A stretch of 64,000 bases of DNA from an uncultured Prevotellaceae bacterium (GCA_900315745.1 ONAG01000002.1:61904-125903), one strand, 5' to 3'; counted from the stretch's first letter, positions 35,862 through 44,906 are shown. Notes: generated from the sequence alone by a model not told the origin. Made by a program: numbers and translations.

Positions 35862-37649
35862 TTATTTCATCATGTCAATCAAGGCATTCTTCTCTACAGT
35901 CCAGTCTTTTCTCTTGGACAATTCGCAAGCCTTCCCCTGAAACATCTTGGCAGCGTTCTTGTCACCTTTCAGTTGCCAGTTGAGCCAAGCCAGGGCAACC
36001 ACAGAGAACTCGCCACCGTGTGCCTCGCGGTAAGTTCCGCCATGCCCCACAGGGAAGTTGGCTGCAAATGCCGGCACATGGCTGATGCGATGGAAGTCGT
36101 CCATACCGTTCCCATAGGCGATGTCCTTCTCCCCACCGAGAATGTAGATGATGGAAGAGTGGATTTCGTTGAGTTTCGACTTCGGCGGCATTGGCATGCC
36201 TCCCACGGCACTACCCGCATTCTCTTGGTTGAAGAGTCCGCTGTTGCAAATCATGAGGGTTTTGATGCGTTGGTCGGCGCAGTTGAAGAGGGTCTGCAAT
36301 CCACCACATGACATGCCAGCCACACAGATATTCTTCACATCTATTTTCTGATAATAAGGAGAATTGGGATCCGCATTCTGCGCTATTACCCAATCTATGG
36401 ACTCTATCTGCTGCTCCGTCCTTGACATGGGACCTCTGAAAGGCTTCTCGTCCATTGGGATGAATCCCGTGGCAACGACGATATATCCATAAGAAGCAAT
36501 CTCGTTGAGGAATTTGTAGTGCTCCCAAGGAGAGTTGGTGCAAGCACCATTGCCCCACACAAGCACCGGCAGTTGCTTTTTCGCACTGAAAGCCGAAAGA
36601 TCCTGCGGTACGAACACCGTATGCTCGCTCAGGGAAGCTTCCTCTTTCATGATTGCCTTGTAAGGTCCTGTGCCGCCATCTTCCACGATACGCGACTTTG
36701 GTCCTCTTGCCGCATTGAGGAAATTGACCATTTTTTGAAGGTTCTCTTCAGAGTACATGCCCATGCCATGTCCACCCTCCGGCACAAATGTTGCCTCGGT
36801 CTTCACCCCTGCTGTTGTCAGAGCCTCGAAGAACTCCTTACCTTGGCAGCAAGGCACCACGTTGTCCTTCTCTCCATGGAAGATGATGATTGGCGGGTCA
36901 TTCTTATCTACATAAGTGGTTGCGCTAAGGCTGCGGTATTTGTCAGGGTTTTGCGACAGTTTGGAATTGAGCAACTTGTCCTCAGGACTGTCTGCACCCA
37001 TCTGCATGTGGTCGCCACAGTCCATGTTTGTGAGGTCGATGGGTCCCGACCAATCGCAAGCGGCATTGACGGCGCTGCTCTCACGGGTGTAGTTGCCGAG
37101 CTGTCCTTCCAAGTCGATGTTGACGGTGCCCACTGTAGCCGTCTTCTGTCCACTGGTAGTGGCGGTGACTGAAGAGAGGTGGCCCCCTGAAGAGAATCCA
37201 CTGGTGGCAATGAAGGAAGTGTCAAACTTGTATTTATTTGCCTCTCCACGTACGAAACGCACTACAGCCTTGATGTCATGAAGTTGAGCCGGCCACTCCG
37301 CATCCATGCTGGAACGGTGGTTGGGGCACACCACGGCATAACCTGCATCGAGCAAAGCCTTGACGATGGTGCCTATGTCTGCCATTTTCTTGCTGTTGTT
37401 GCTGAACCATGCACTGCCATAAATGTGTATTACCACAGGATAAGATGCTTTCTCCACTTTGGGCAAATAGATGTCGCAGGTGTGATAAGCCTGGTCATCT
37501 CCAGCATAGTTGACATCCTCCCATTTCTGCGAGGTCTCAAGGTTCACTTCCCTTTGAAAGCCCCCGAAGCCGCCGAAGCCACCTTGCGGCTGTGCCATCA
37601 TTATAGCCGTGGCACACAGCATCAATGCTGAAAGCAAATATTTTCTCAT
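35862..37649 (-). CDS. Secreted protein with two tandem alpha/beta-hydrolase esterase domains
   Basis: Exported (signal peptide to about residue 19) protein of 595 residues with two esterase-like domains. The first (about 40-315) resembles the bifunctional acetylxylan/feruloyl esterase type: HIYGSAWF oxyanion-like loop, nucleophile Ser153 in GFSSG, and His294 in EGGHGMG. The second (about 340-570) has Ser447 in GMSCG and a GHGG region near 530. A Gly/Phe-rich linker (GGFGGFGGF) follows the signal peptide. A role in debranching esterified hemicellulose or pectin is inferred. It is 22 nt after the CE6-like gene and is in its operon. Confidence 0.82.
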   Translation of the reverse strand: MRKYLLSALMLCATAIMMAQPQGGFGGFGGFQREVNLETSQKWEDVNYAGDDQAYHTCDIYLPKVEKASYPVVIHIYGSAWFSNNSKKMADIGTIVKALLDAGYAVVCPNHRSSMDAEWPAQLHDIKAVVRFVRGEANKYKFDTSFIATSGFSSGGHLSSVTATTSGQKTATVGTVNIDLEGQLGNYTRESSAVNAACDWSGPIDLTNMDCGDHMQMGADSPEDKLLNSKLSQNPDKYRSLSATTYVDKNDPPIIIFHGEKDNVVPCCQGKEFFEALTTAGVKTEATFVPEGGHGMGMYSEENLQKMVNFLNAARGPKSRIVEDGGTGPYKAIMKEEASLSEHTVFVPQDLSAFSAKKQLPVLVWGNGACTNSPWEHYKFLNEIASYGYIVVATGFIPMDEKPFRGPMSRTEQQIESIDWVIAQNADPNSPYYQKIDVKNICVAGMSCGGLQTLFNCADQRIKTLMICNSGLFNQENAGSAVGGMPMPPKSKLNEIHSSIIYILGGEKDIAYGNGMDDFHRISHVPAFAANFPVGHGGTYREAHGGEFSVVALAWLNWQLKGDKNAAKMFQGKACELSKRKDWTVEKNALIDMMK

Positions 37650-37671
37650 GTTCTTCAGAATTTTATGGATT

Positions 37672-39444
37672 TTACTTGATTATGAATTTCATTCCATTAT
37701 TGATGACGACACCCTTGTAACTGGCGTCCACCTTTTGTCCAGAAAGATTATAGAGGTTGCCTGACAGTGCTGAAGGTATCAACACGTCATTTATTCCATC
37801 CTCCGAATTGCATTTCAGCACCACCTTGTCGATGTTGCAACTTGCCCCGGTGATTTGGAGGTGCAAAATCTGCTGACCCTCCTGCAAAGGTTTGGAGAAC
37901 TTCCCGCTGACCACCTTGTAAGTGTCCCAGTTGTTGTCACCAGTCTTGGGCACGCTGACCCTGCAAAGCGTTTCCACCTGTCCATTCTCCTTGAGCAAGC
38001 CAAGAGAGAAGCCAGAACCTGTCACGCCAGAAGAGACATAAGCCTCATAGGTGTATTCACCCGCCTTTGTCACGTTGATGGTGTATTCAAGCCATTCTCC
38101 TACAGCGGTATAACCGAGAGCATATCCGCCATTGCCCTTTACGATGTCCACCCCTGCACCATCCGAGCGGTAAGAGGCGCCATCACCCTCTTTCTGGCTG
38201 TCTGAATCGTGATAGGTGAGTCCCTCTCCACCCTGGTCGAAATCTTCAACCTGTATGGTGCCCGGCACGTCCTTGACACCTTTGTAAGGAGTGCCATGGT
38301 TGGAGACAATCACGTTGATGTTAACTGTGTGTGTCACACCAGTGAAATCCGTATAGGAGGCGGTGACAACACCTTGCTTCTCTTCCGTAGCCTTGACCAC
38401 ACCATTGGTAATGGTGAAATCGTCGCTGGTAAATACCGCTTCGTTGGTCAGGTCCTCACGATGCCCATCAGAGAACTTTCCCCACAAAGTCAAGGTATTG
38501 CTACCTCCGACTTTCATCACAATATCAGAGTTTTCGAGTTGGGTGAGAGTGTAAAAAACCTTCAGGTTGTTGGGCAAGGTATATTCGGAATTTGCCTTCG
38601 GCTCCATCCCCATCACCTTCAGGGCTTCAATGGCATATCTCTTGCCCATGGTGCGGTATCCTGCAGCATTGAAGTGCCATGGGTCCTGTCCATTGCCCGG
38701 ACAGCCGTTGGAGTGCACGACGTGTGCTGTTGGTATCACATTAGGCAGCCTGTTAACTACCGTGTTGTGAGCATAGCATGAGCCACCCTGGTCCTGGCGG
38801 AGGGTCTCCCCTGCGAACAGTGGAACATCCTGGGCATTGAGTCCCAAGTCGTTGAGCATGTCATTGTAAATCTTCTTCACCATATTTGGCCAGTTGGGAT
38901 CACCATTGTTGGAGCATCCCTGGTGGAGAAGTATTCCCTTGATGACACCGACCTCCTGAGCTTTCTTGCCCATGTCGATGAGTCGCTGGTAGGGATTGCC
39001 GCCATAATAGTTTCTGGCAATCTGTGCCCACCACTCATTGGGGTTGGCATCCATCTTCTGCTTGTACTTGTCCTTGTCGAACATCTCTATTGGACTGCCA
39101 CCCATGGCCACTGCCACCACGCCGACTTTCACATTGGCAGGCAGCGCCGCCACCATGGAGCGCCCGAAATAGTCGGACATGCCAAGTTTGCCCACCGGAC
39201 TGACAATTGGGCAGAGGGCGGTGTACCACTGCCCCATGGTGCGCTTGGGGCTGGAAAAATTGGTTGTAGCCAACATTTGGAAGCGAGAATCGACATACTG
39301 GTTGTCGATATTTTCCCATTGGGCATTGCCTTCCATGTTGGACTGTCCGAAACAAAGGTAAACGTAAAAGTTGGGGTCAGCCTCTGCATGAGCCATCGAC
39401 GACAGGCTGCAAAGGAAGATGAATGAAAGTAGTTTTCGCAACAT
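37672..39444 (-). CDS. Secreted CE6-like acetylesterase with CBM6 module
   Basis: Exported esterase (590 residues). Residues 1-20 are a signal peptide. The catalytic SASA/CE6-type domain (about 25-290) shows GQSNMEG (Ser35), LLHQG, and the C-terminal DPWHFNAAGY with the Asp-His pair. It is followed by an Ig-like region (about 300-390) and a CBM6 (about 395-545: GTIQVEDFDQGG, GEWLEYTINV). The last residues (LYNLSGQKVDASYKG) resemble a Bacteroidetes sorting tail. It is first in a two-gene operon with the double alpha/beta-hydrolase. Confidence 0.85.
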   Translation of the reverse strand: MLRKLLSFIFLCSLSSMAHAEADPNFYVYLCFGQSNMEGNAQWENIDNQYVDSRFQMLATTNFSSPKRTMGQWYTALCPIVSPVGKLGMSDYFGRSMVAALPANVKVGVVAVAMGGSPIEMFDKDKYKQKMDANPNEWWAQIARNYYGGNPYQRLIDMGKKAQEVGVIKGILLHQGCSNNGDPNWPNMVKKIYNDMLNDLGLNAQDVPLFAGETLRQDQGGSCYAHNTVVNRLPNVIPTAHVVHSNGCPGNGQDPWHFNAAGYRTMGKRYAIEALKVMGMEPKANSEYTLPNNLKVFYTLTQLENSDIVMKVGGSNTLTLWGKFSDGHREDLTNEAVFTSDDFTITNGVVKATEEKQGVVTASYTDFTGVTHTVNINVIVSNHGTPYKGVKDVPGTIQVEDFDQGGEGLTYHDSDSQKEGDGASYRSDGAGVDIVKGNGGYALGYTAVGEWLEYTINVTKAGEYTYEAYVSSGVTGSGFSLGLLKENGQVETLCRVSVPKTGDNNWDTYKVVSGKFSKPLQEGQQILHLQITGASCNIDKVVLKCNSEDGINDVLIPSALSGNLYNLSGQKVDASYKGVVINNGMKFIIK

Positions 39445-39481
39445 TTAATCAATGATATTTTAATAATTGTGTGATAATTTG

Positions 39482-39489
39482 CAAAAGTA
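39482..39489 (-). promoter_or_regulatory. -7 promoter element for the esterase operon
   Basis: Reads TACTTTTG on the minus strand, 38 nt before the start codon at 39444. Confidence 0.5.
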
Positions 39490-39566
39490 CCAATAATATC
39501 TTGCAACCATTTTCCTAATTGCTACAAAAACTATTCTTTGTGTATCATTTTAGTTGCCAGAGGGAG

Positions 39567-39668
39567 GAGATAGAAGCTATAGAGGCTATAGAAAGGGATA
39601 GAAACAATAGAAGAGATAGAAGCTATAGAGGCTATAGAAAGAGATAGAGATAGAGAAACTATAGATGC
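39567..39668. repeat. CTATAG-rich repeat array upstream of the thiamine operon promoter
   Basis: Two exact 29-nt copies at 39567-39595 and 39613-39641 (period 46 nt), each built of gatagaagctatag-type units, with further shorter ATAG units to 39668. It ends about 28 nt before the -33 element of the riboswitch promoter. Related words occur at 26858-26945. Confidence 0.8.
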
Positions 39669-39695
39669 CGAGCTTTATCAAAAAGGGGATAACAT

Positions 39696-39726
39696 TTTGC
39701 AGTTCTTGAAAAAAGTATTATCTTTG
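39696..39726 (+). promoter_or_regulatory. Promoter of the thiamine-uptake operon
   Basis: TTTG at 39696-39699 and TATCTTTG at 39719-39726, 19-nt spacer. Confidence 0.75.
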
Positions 39727-39750
39727 CACTCGATTTGCAAAGCGCAAGTT

Positions 39751-39826
39751 AAGGGGTGCCCTCCATTTGGCGGGCTGAGATCACACCCTCATACCTGATC
39801 CGGATAATGCCGGCGTAGGAATCAGT
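39751..39826 (+). promoter_or_regulatory. TPP riboswitch (thi box)
   Basis: Aptamer of the thiamine pyrophosphate riboswitch. Conserved blocks are present in order: GGGGTGCC, GGGCTGAGA, CACCC, ACCTGATCCGGATAATGCC and GGCGTAGGAA. It lies between the promoter and the TonB-dependent receptor gene, so the operon is expected to be shut down when TPP is plentiful. Confidence 0.95.
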
Positions 39827-39838
39827 GCTTCCCTACCC

Positions 39839-39864
39839 CCTTATTATATTATTTTAAAATAAGG
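39839..39864 (+). promoter_or_regulatory. Candidate Shine-Dalgarno-sequestering hairpin
   Basis: ccttatt at 39839-39845 pairs with aataagg at 39858-39864, which holds the AAGG ribosome-binding site just before the ATG at 39868. The C-rich 5' side (39836-39844) is also complementary to the aptamer's first strand (taagggg), offering an alternative pairing and hence translational control. Confidence 0.5.
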
Positions 39865-39867
39865 AAA

Positions 39868-42246
39868 ATGAAAAGAATTTTATTGGCATGTGTGACCTTG
39901 CCATTATGTGCAAGCATGACAAGCCAGACAACCGACTCTTTACGCTTAGAGGAGTTGCAAGACGTTGTGGTGCAAGGCGTTCGCGCACAGAGAGATGCTC
40001 CATACGCCATCACCAACATCAAAAAGGCCGAATTGCAGTCATTCTCTACTACAGGCCAAGAATTGCCATTTCTCTTCTCCCGCACCCCTGGCATACTTGC
40101 ATGGAGCGAGAACGGACTTGGAACGGGCACCACTTACATGCGAATTCGCGGAGCAGGCGATTCCCGCATCAATGTAACCATTGACGGAGTTCCCCTCAAT
40201 TCGCCTGAGGACCAATGCGTATTTTGGGCGAACATGAACAGCTATGCCTCGTTATTGGGAAGTGTCCAAATACAGCGCGGAGTGGGTTCATCGACCAATG
40301 GCGATGGAGCCTTTGGTGGAAACATCTCGTTGGTGACTAAAGCCGCCGCCACGGAGCCTTCTGGAGAGTTGTCCGCCTCATACGGTTCATACAACACCTT
40401 CAACGTGGGTGGTTCGTTCACCACCGGACTCATGCATGACCATCTTGAAATAAGCGGAGCTTATCACGAGACCAACACCGACGGTTTCATCCACGGCACA
40501 CAAGGACGCTCTGGCAGTTACAATGGCAACGTGAATTACCTGAATGGAAATTTCATGCTATCCTACAAGAACATAGGAAATTTCGAGAAAACCGGTCAGG
40601 CATGGAACGGAGTGACAGCAGGCGACAACGACCTTTCGTTGATGGATGGAACATACGGTGAACACACAGGCATTCGCACCTATAAAGACCTCTACGAAAG
40701 AGGCCTTGGCAAATACAACACTCTATATGAAACCCTGAATTATGATGCTTCTGGCCAATTTGCAAAAGATGCAAGCCAGAACTACACCACACATCGATAC
40801 ACCATGGCTGATGGAAGCCTGTGGCGACAAGCCACCGACAATTTCTGGCAAAACCACAACATCCTTTCCGCCACCTGGCACATATCCTCCAAAGTGAGAA
40901 CCAGCGCATCACTACACTACACCCATGGCTATGGTTATTACAATGAACTGCGCCCCAACAACAAATTGAGCAAATTTGGCATTCAAAACTTCACCTCCTC
41001 AGACGGAAGCACCGTTAAACGCACCGACTTCATTCGCAAGAAAGGGTTGAAACAAGACACATACGGCGTTGTATGGAATGCGAGTTACAAGGACGACCAT
41101 TGGGATGTCATAAGTGGAATCAACTTGCAGCAATTCAAAGGCAACCATTTTGGATACATCACCTACATATCAAACAAGGAATTGAGTCAGAAATTGCTTG
41201 CAAACGGCAAGTACCAATACTATGACTCAGACGCCGACAAAGGCGACTACAGTGGATATCTGAAAGGTTCATACAAGATATTGAAAAACCTTTCCATTTT
41301 TGGCGACGTGCAATACAGACATGTGAATTACAACACCGACGGCATCAACGACAAGTTCTATTCCAATGACGACGGCACCTACACGAACCAAAGAATAGAC
41401 ATTGACAAGAAATACGACTTCATAAACCTGAAAGGTGGCATTAGTTACACGAACGCCAATCATCATGCATACGCCTCTGTGGCAAGCAGCAATCGAGAAC
41501 CCGAGCGCAACAATTTCACCGACAATGGCAGCTATCCTGCTCCAAGAGCAGAAAAACTGCTGGATTTTGAACTTGGCTACAACTACAGCAGCAAGACACT
41601 GCGCGCCGGTGTAAACCTCTACTACATGAAATACACCGACCAATTTGTCCATACAGGTGCGGTTAGCGACATAGGCGAACAGCTCACCACCAACATAAAA
41701 GACTCCTACCGGGCAGGTATTGAATTGACAGCAGGATGGGACGTCACCCCTTGGCTGACAATAGAAGGCAATGCCGCACTTAGCAAGAACAAGATCAAGG
41801 ACTTTGACGAAGTGGTGGAAGACTGGGACAACGGGGAGCGCACCATTCATTACGACAACTCCACCCTTGCCTTCTCTCCCTCCGCCATTCTTAATGGTTT
41901 CGCCATTGTCCACATCAATGGATGGCAAGGCATCTGGCACACAAACTATGTGAGCAGACAATACCTTGACAACACCGAAAATGATGCCCGTTCGCTGCCA
42001 TGCTACAGCACATCAAACTTAAGCATCAGCCACACCTCCAAGGTAAGCAAAGCTCTCGGAATAAAAGAATTGACGATAGGCATGAACCTCAACAACATTT
42101 TCAGTCGCCGCTATGCCAGCAGTGGATGGGTGTATTCAGCCATCTGCGACAGTTATGGCCATCCCAACGAAAATCGCTATTACCAGATAGGATTCATACC
42201 CATGTCAGGATTCACAGCCATGGGCAACCTTACACTTAGATTCTGA
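39868..42246 (+). CDS. TonB-dependent receptor, probable thiamine importer
   Basis: Outer-membrane TonB-dependent receptor (792 residues), first gene downstream of a TPP riboswitch and followed by pnuT, so thiamine or a derivative is the likely substrate. Signal peptide near the N-terminus (ILLACVTLPLCASMTSQ), TonB-box-like LEELQDVVVQGVRA, plug motif TTYMRIRGAGDSRINVTIDGVPLN, then a beta-barrel ending in GNLTLRF with a terminal Phe. No carboxypeptidase-like N-terminal domain, unlike the SusC protein here. It ends 4 nt before pnuT. Confidence 0.92.
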   Translation: MKRILLACVTLPLCASMTSQTTDSLRLEELQDVVVQGVRAQRDAPYAITNIKKAELQSFSTTGQELPFLFSRTPGILAWSENGLGTGTTYMRIRGAGDSRINVTIDGVPLNSPEDQCVFWANMNSYASLLGSVQIQRGVGSSTNGDGAFGGNISLVTKAAATEPSGELSASYGSYNTFNVGGSFTTGLMHDHLEISGAYHETNTDGFIHGTQGRSGSYNGNVNYLNGNFMLSYKNIGNFEKTGQAWNGVTAGDNDLSLMDGTYGEHTGIRTYKDLYERGLGKYNTLYETLNYDASGQFAKDASQNYTTHRYTMADGSLWRQATDNFWQNHNILSATWHISSKVRTSASLHYTHGYGYYNELRPNNKLSKFGIQNFTSSDGSTVKRTDFIRKKGLKQDTYGVVWNASYKDDHWDVISGINLQQFKGNHFGYITYISNKELSQKLLANGKYQYYDSDADKGDYSGYLKGSYKILKNLSIFGDVQYRHVNYNTDGINDKFYSNDDGTYTNQRIDIDKKYDFINLKGGISYTNANHHAYASVASSNREPERNNFTDNGSYPAPRAEKLLDFELGYNYSSKTLRAGVNLYYMKYTDQFVHTGAVSDIGEQLTTNIKDSYRAGIELTAGWDVTPWLTIEGNAALSKNKIKDFDEVVEDWDNGERTIHYDNSTLAFSPSAILNGFAIVHINGWQGIWHTNYVSRQYLDNTENDARSLPCYSTSNLSISHTSKVSKALGIKELTIGMNLNNIFSRRYASSGWVYSAICDSYGHPNENRYYQIGFIPMSGFTAMGNLTLRF

Positions 42247-42250
42247 CATC

Positions 42251-42844
42251 ATGATAGAATTCATAGAATCCCATTGGCTCGACATGCTCACCACGATACT
42301 TGGGTTAGCCTACATCATACTCGAGTATCGTGCGAGCATCTGGCTTTGGGCAGTAGGCTTTGTGATGCAAAGTCTTGGCATCGTGCTGTATTATCAGAAA
42401 GGCTTGTATGCCGACTGTGGAATGGAGTTCTACTATCTCGCAATGACCGTATATGGCTTCATCCATTGGGTACGCCCAAAAGAATGCCATGAAACCGGTG
42501 GCAATGAGCGAGCTATCACACACTTCCCCTTGCGCTTGGCGATCGCCTGGTCTTTCATCACATTGATTGCATGGGGAGTGCTATATTGGTTTCTTACCAC
42601 TTTCACCAATTCCACCGTTCCCATGGCAGACTCATTCACCACAGCCCTTTCCTTTGTTGGCATTTGGGCACTTGCCCGCAAATACCTTGAGCAATGGCTT
42701 ATATGGATTGTTGTTGACATTGTAACATTCATACTCTATTTCTACAAGGACATACCTTTCAAAGGCAGTCTTTATTGTCTGTATTCCATTATAGCGATAT
42801 TCGGTTATTTCAAATGGAAAAAGCTTTGTGAGAGTGAAGATTAA
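42251..42844 (+). CDS. pnuT: PnuC-family transporter, probable thiamine permease PnuT
   Basis: Inner-membrane protein (197 residues) of the PnuC family of vitamin uniporters. It has about seven hydrophobic segments, an N-terminal LGLAYIILEYRASIWLWAVGF segment and the YGFIHW motif (W-rich substrate site), and ends with YSIIAIFGYFKWKK. Membership in a TPP-riboswitch operon behind a TonB receptor makes thiamine the likely substrate (PnuT) rather than nicotinamide riboside (PnuC). No thiamine pyrophosphokinase gene follows in the next 600 nt. Confidence 0.88.
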   Translation: MIEFIESHWLDMLTTILGLAYIILEYRASIWLWAVGFVMQSLGIVLYYQKGLYADCGMEFYYLAMTVYGFIHWVRPKECHETGGNERAITHFPLRLAIAWSFITLIAWGVLYWFLTTFTNSTVPMADSFTTALSFVGIWALARKYLEQWLIWIVVDIVTFILYFYKDIPFKGSLYCLYSIIAIFGYFKWKKLCESED

Positions 42845-42945
42845 CAAAACCAGTTCATAATGGCACCAACAAAGCAAAAAACAAAAAAATGTTTGCGTGC
42901 ACATAGTTAAATAATCTCAATTTTCACAAATTCGAGTATTCAAAA

Positions 42946-42977
42946 TTTGCGGGTTTGGATTTTATTTTGTAACTTTG
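42946..42977 (+). promoter_or_regulatory. Promoter of a candidate small RNA
   Basis: TTTG at 42946-42949 and TAACTTTG at 42970-42977 with a 20-nt spacer, a full consensus match with no ORF downstream for about 540 nt. Confidence 0.7.
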
Positions 42978-42983
42978 CGGAAG

Positions 42984-43180
42984 ATTTTTACAAGTGTACT
43001 AAATACCCTTGTAAAACATAACAAGAAATTGACGATTTAGACAAAGACAATAATAATTTTCGCTAAAGTCTCACTCATTTGTGAGATGAAAGTCCCCTCG
43101 AGAGAGTCGACATCTTTGAGTTAATTTTTTTAGTAAGTTATAGATATGCACCAGGTCGTGAGACTCGGTGCATGTTTTTT
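42984..43180 (+). ncRNA. Candidate ~190-nt non-coding RNA
   Basis: A region with its own consensus promoter and a strong 3' terminator but no convincing ORF. Structure elements: a 9-bp hairpin near the 5' end (ttttacaag with cttgtaaaa), a 5-bp hairpin at 43070-43085 (ctcac/gtgag), an agatg/catct pair around 43085-43115, and the terminator (43146-43173, GTGA loop, then seven Ts). The segment agtctcac (43067-43074) is also perfectly complementary to gtgagact in the terminator loop (43158-43165). It does not resemble tmRNA, RNase P or SRP RNA; a 6S-like RNA is not excluded. Confidence 0.55.
43146..43180 (+). terminator. Intrinsic terminator of the candidate ncRNA
   Basis: atgcacc at 43146-43152 pairs with ggtgcat at 43167-43173; inner gtc/gac pair closes a GTGA tetraloop; followed by T7. 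Confidence 0.8.
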
Positions 43181-43517
43181 TATGCATTATTGTTCATTCG
43201 TGCCTCGCTATTTGAGTGTTATTGGGGAAAACTATACTGTTTTATCCATATTTATGTACGTATTTTATCTCAATTCCCTTTGAATTCATTTCAAGAGCAA
43301 AGAAAGACAATTTCTACGCATTCTATTTGCGTAGAACTTACAAAAATACTTTTTTTTGCTGTTTTTTCAATTTTACACCCCTCTGCGCAAAAATATTGCG
43401 TAGTATCTTCGTAGCTTTGCACCGCAGTTTGGAAACGATCAAACATGTTTTGAAAGTTGAGCTACGAGGCACCACCAAATTTATTAAAGATGTATTACAA
43501 CTAAAAACGAGAAGACA
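43181..43517 (+). promoter_or_regulatory. rtcB upstream region with promoter element and TTGCGTAG repeats
   Basis: No gene seen. A -7 element TAGCTTTG lies at 43412-43419, about 100 nt before rtcB. Upstream are a perfect 7-bp inverted repeat (ctacgca 43314-43320 with tgcgtag 43328-43334) and another ttgcgtag near 43397, which could be binding sites. A second inverted pair (cgtagct 43410-43416 with agctacg 43460-43466) spans the promoter. Confidence 0.45.
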
Positions 43518-44690
43518 ATGCAAGTCAAGATGATCAACAACCGTCCTGTGAAGATTTGGACGGACAACATCGAGGAGTCTGCTCTGCGTCAGATTGAGAA
43601 CCTGACCACACTGCCTTTCCTCTTCCATCACCTTGCCATCATGCCCGACGTACATGCTGGCATGGGAATGCCTATCGGTGGTGTATTAGCATGCGTGGAT
43701 GCAGCGATACCCAATGCCGTCGGTGTGGACATCGGCTGCGGCATGTGCGCCGTGAAGACCAACTGGAAGGTGAGCGACATACCCACTGACGTGATGCGCA
43801 AACAAATCATGAGAAGCATCCGCAAGCGCATTCCATTAGGAATGGACCACCACAAGGAGGCTCAAGATGAGAGATACCTGCCTGTAGGTCACGACATCGA
43901 CACCCTTGAGGTGGTAAAGCGCCGCATCAACTCCATCCTTAAGGAAGTGGGAACTTTGGGCGGTGGCAACCACTTCATCGAACTGCAAAAAGATGAGGAC
44001 GACAATCTCTGGATTATGATTCACTCGGGTTCACGTAATTTGGGCAAGCAAGTTGGCGACTACTACAACAAGGTTGCCACCACACTAAACGCTCGATGGC
44101 ACTCCGTGGTGTCACCCGATATCCATCTGCCCTTCCTTGCCGTGAAGACAAAGGAGTTCGACATGTACTGGAAAGAGATGCAGTATTGCATCGACTTCGC
44201 CCTCTGCAACCGCCGTCTGATGATGGAGCGTATCGAGGAGGTGCTTGCCGATACACTGTCAGGCATCGAGTTCGAGCCGATGATAAACATAGCACACAAC
44301 TACGCCGCTTGGGAGAACCATTTCGGCAAGAACGTCATCGTTCACCGAAAGGGAGCCACGCTCGCCCGTAAGGGTATCATCGGCATCATCCCCGGCTCGC
44401 AAGGTACAGCATCCTACATCGTGGAGGGGCTCGGCAACCCCGACTCATTCTGCTCATGCTCACACGGAGCTGGTCGTGTGCTGTCGCGTACTGCAGCCAT
44501 CAAGACATTGGATATGGCTGCAGAGGTGGCACAACTCGAAGCCAAAGGCATAGTCCATGCTATCCGCAGCCAGGAAGACATGCAGGAGGCATCGGGTGCC
44601 TACAAGGACATCGAGACGGTAATAGCCAACGAGGCTGACCTCGTGAAGGTAAAGACACGACTGCTCCCCGTAGCCGTCATCAAAGGATAA
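43518..44690 (+). CDS. rtcB: RNA-splicing ligase RtcB
   Basis: GTP- and Mn-dependent RNA ligase (390 residues) that joins 2',3'-cyclic phosphate or 3'-phosphate ends to 5'-OH ends in RNA repair. Metal-binding motifs: PDVHAGMGMPIGG, VGVDIGCGM (Cys ligand), GTLGGGNHF and HSGSRNLGK; the guanylylated His is in SCSHGAGR near residue 318. Close in length to the E. coli enzyme (about 408). No archease, RtcA or RtcR gene lies nearby. Possible regulatory repeats lie upstream. Confidence 0.94.
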   Translation: MQVKMINNRPVKIWTDNIEESALRQIENLTTLPFLFHHLAIMPDVHAGMGMPIGGVLACVDAAIPNAVGVDIGCGMCAVKTNWKVSDIPTDVMRKQIMRSIRKRIPLGMDHHKEAQDERYLPVGHDIDTLEVVKRRINSILKEVGTLGGGNHFIELQKDEDDNLWIMIHSGSRNLGKQVGDYYNKVATTLNARWHSVVSPDIHLPFLAVKTKEFDMYWKEMQYCIDFALCNRRLMMERIEEVLADTLSGIEFEPMINIAHNYAAWENHFGKNVIVHRKGATLARKGIIGIIPGSQGTASYIVEGLGNPDSFCSCSHGAGRVLSRTAAIKTLDMAAEVAQLEAKGIVHAIRSQEDMQEASGAYKDIETVIANEADLVKVKTRLLPVAVIKG

Positions 44691-44792
44691 TGGCCAACGA
44701 GTGAGCGATGGAATGGAGCAAAGAAGAAGTGCCACCATAAGATAAGACAACCGTATTGGGAGGAAATGAACTTCCATGAAGAAAAAAGTATC

Positions 44793-44824
44793 GGCCACAC
44801 CCTGTCTCACGACAAGATGTGGCC
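44793..44824 (+). terminator. Terminator after rtcB
   Basis: ggccaca (44793-44799) pairs with tgtggcc (44818-44824), with an inner tgtc/gaca pair; T-rich tract follows about 10 nt later. Confidence 0.6.
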
Positions 44825-44906
44825 TTCCTATATATAGGTTTTCTTTTTACGATATTAACCTTTATGAATATTTACTACATGTTTCTTTTATGTCGTAGAG
44901 GGTAAG

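Noticed and set aside
43172-43533. Short plus-strand ORFs between the candidate RNA and rtcB
   Set aside because: No ribosome-binding site, hydrophobic or random composition, and overlapping each other and the rtcB start.
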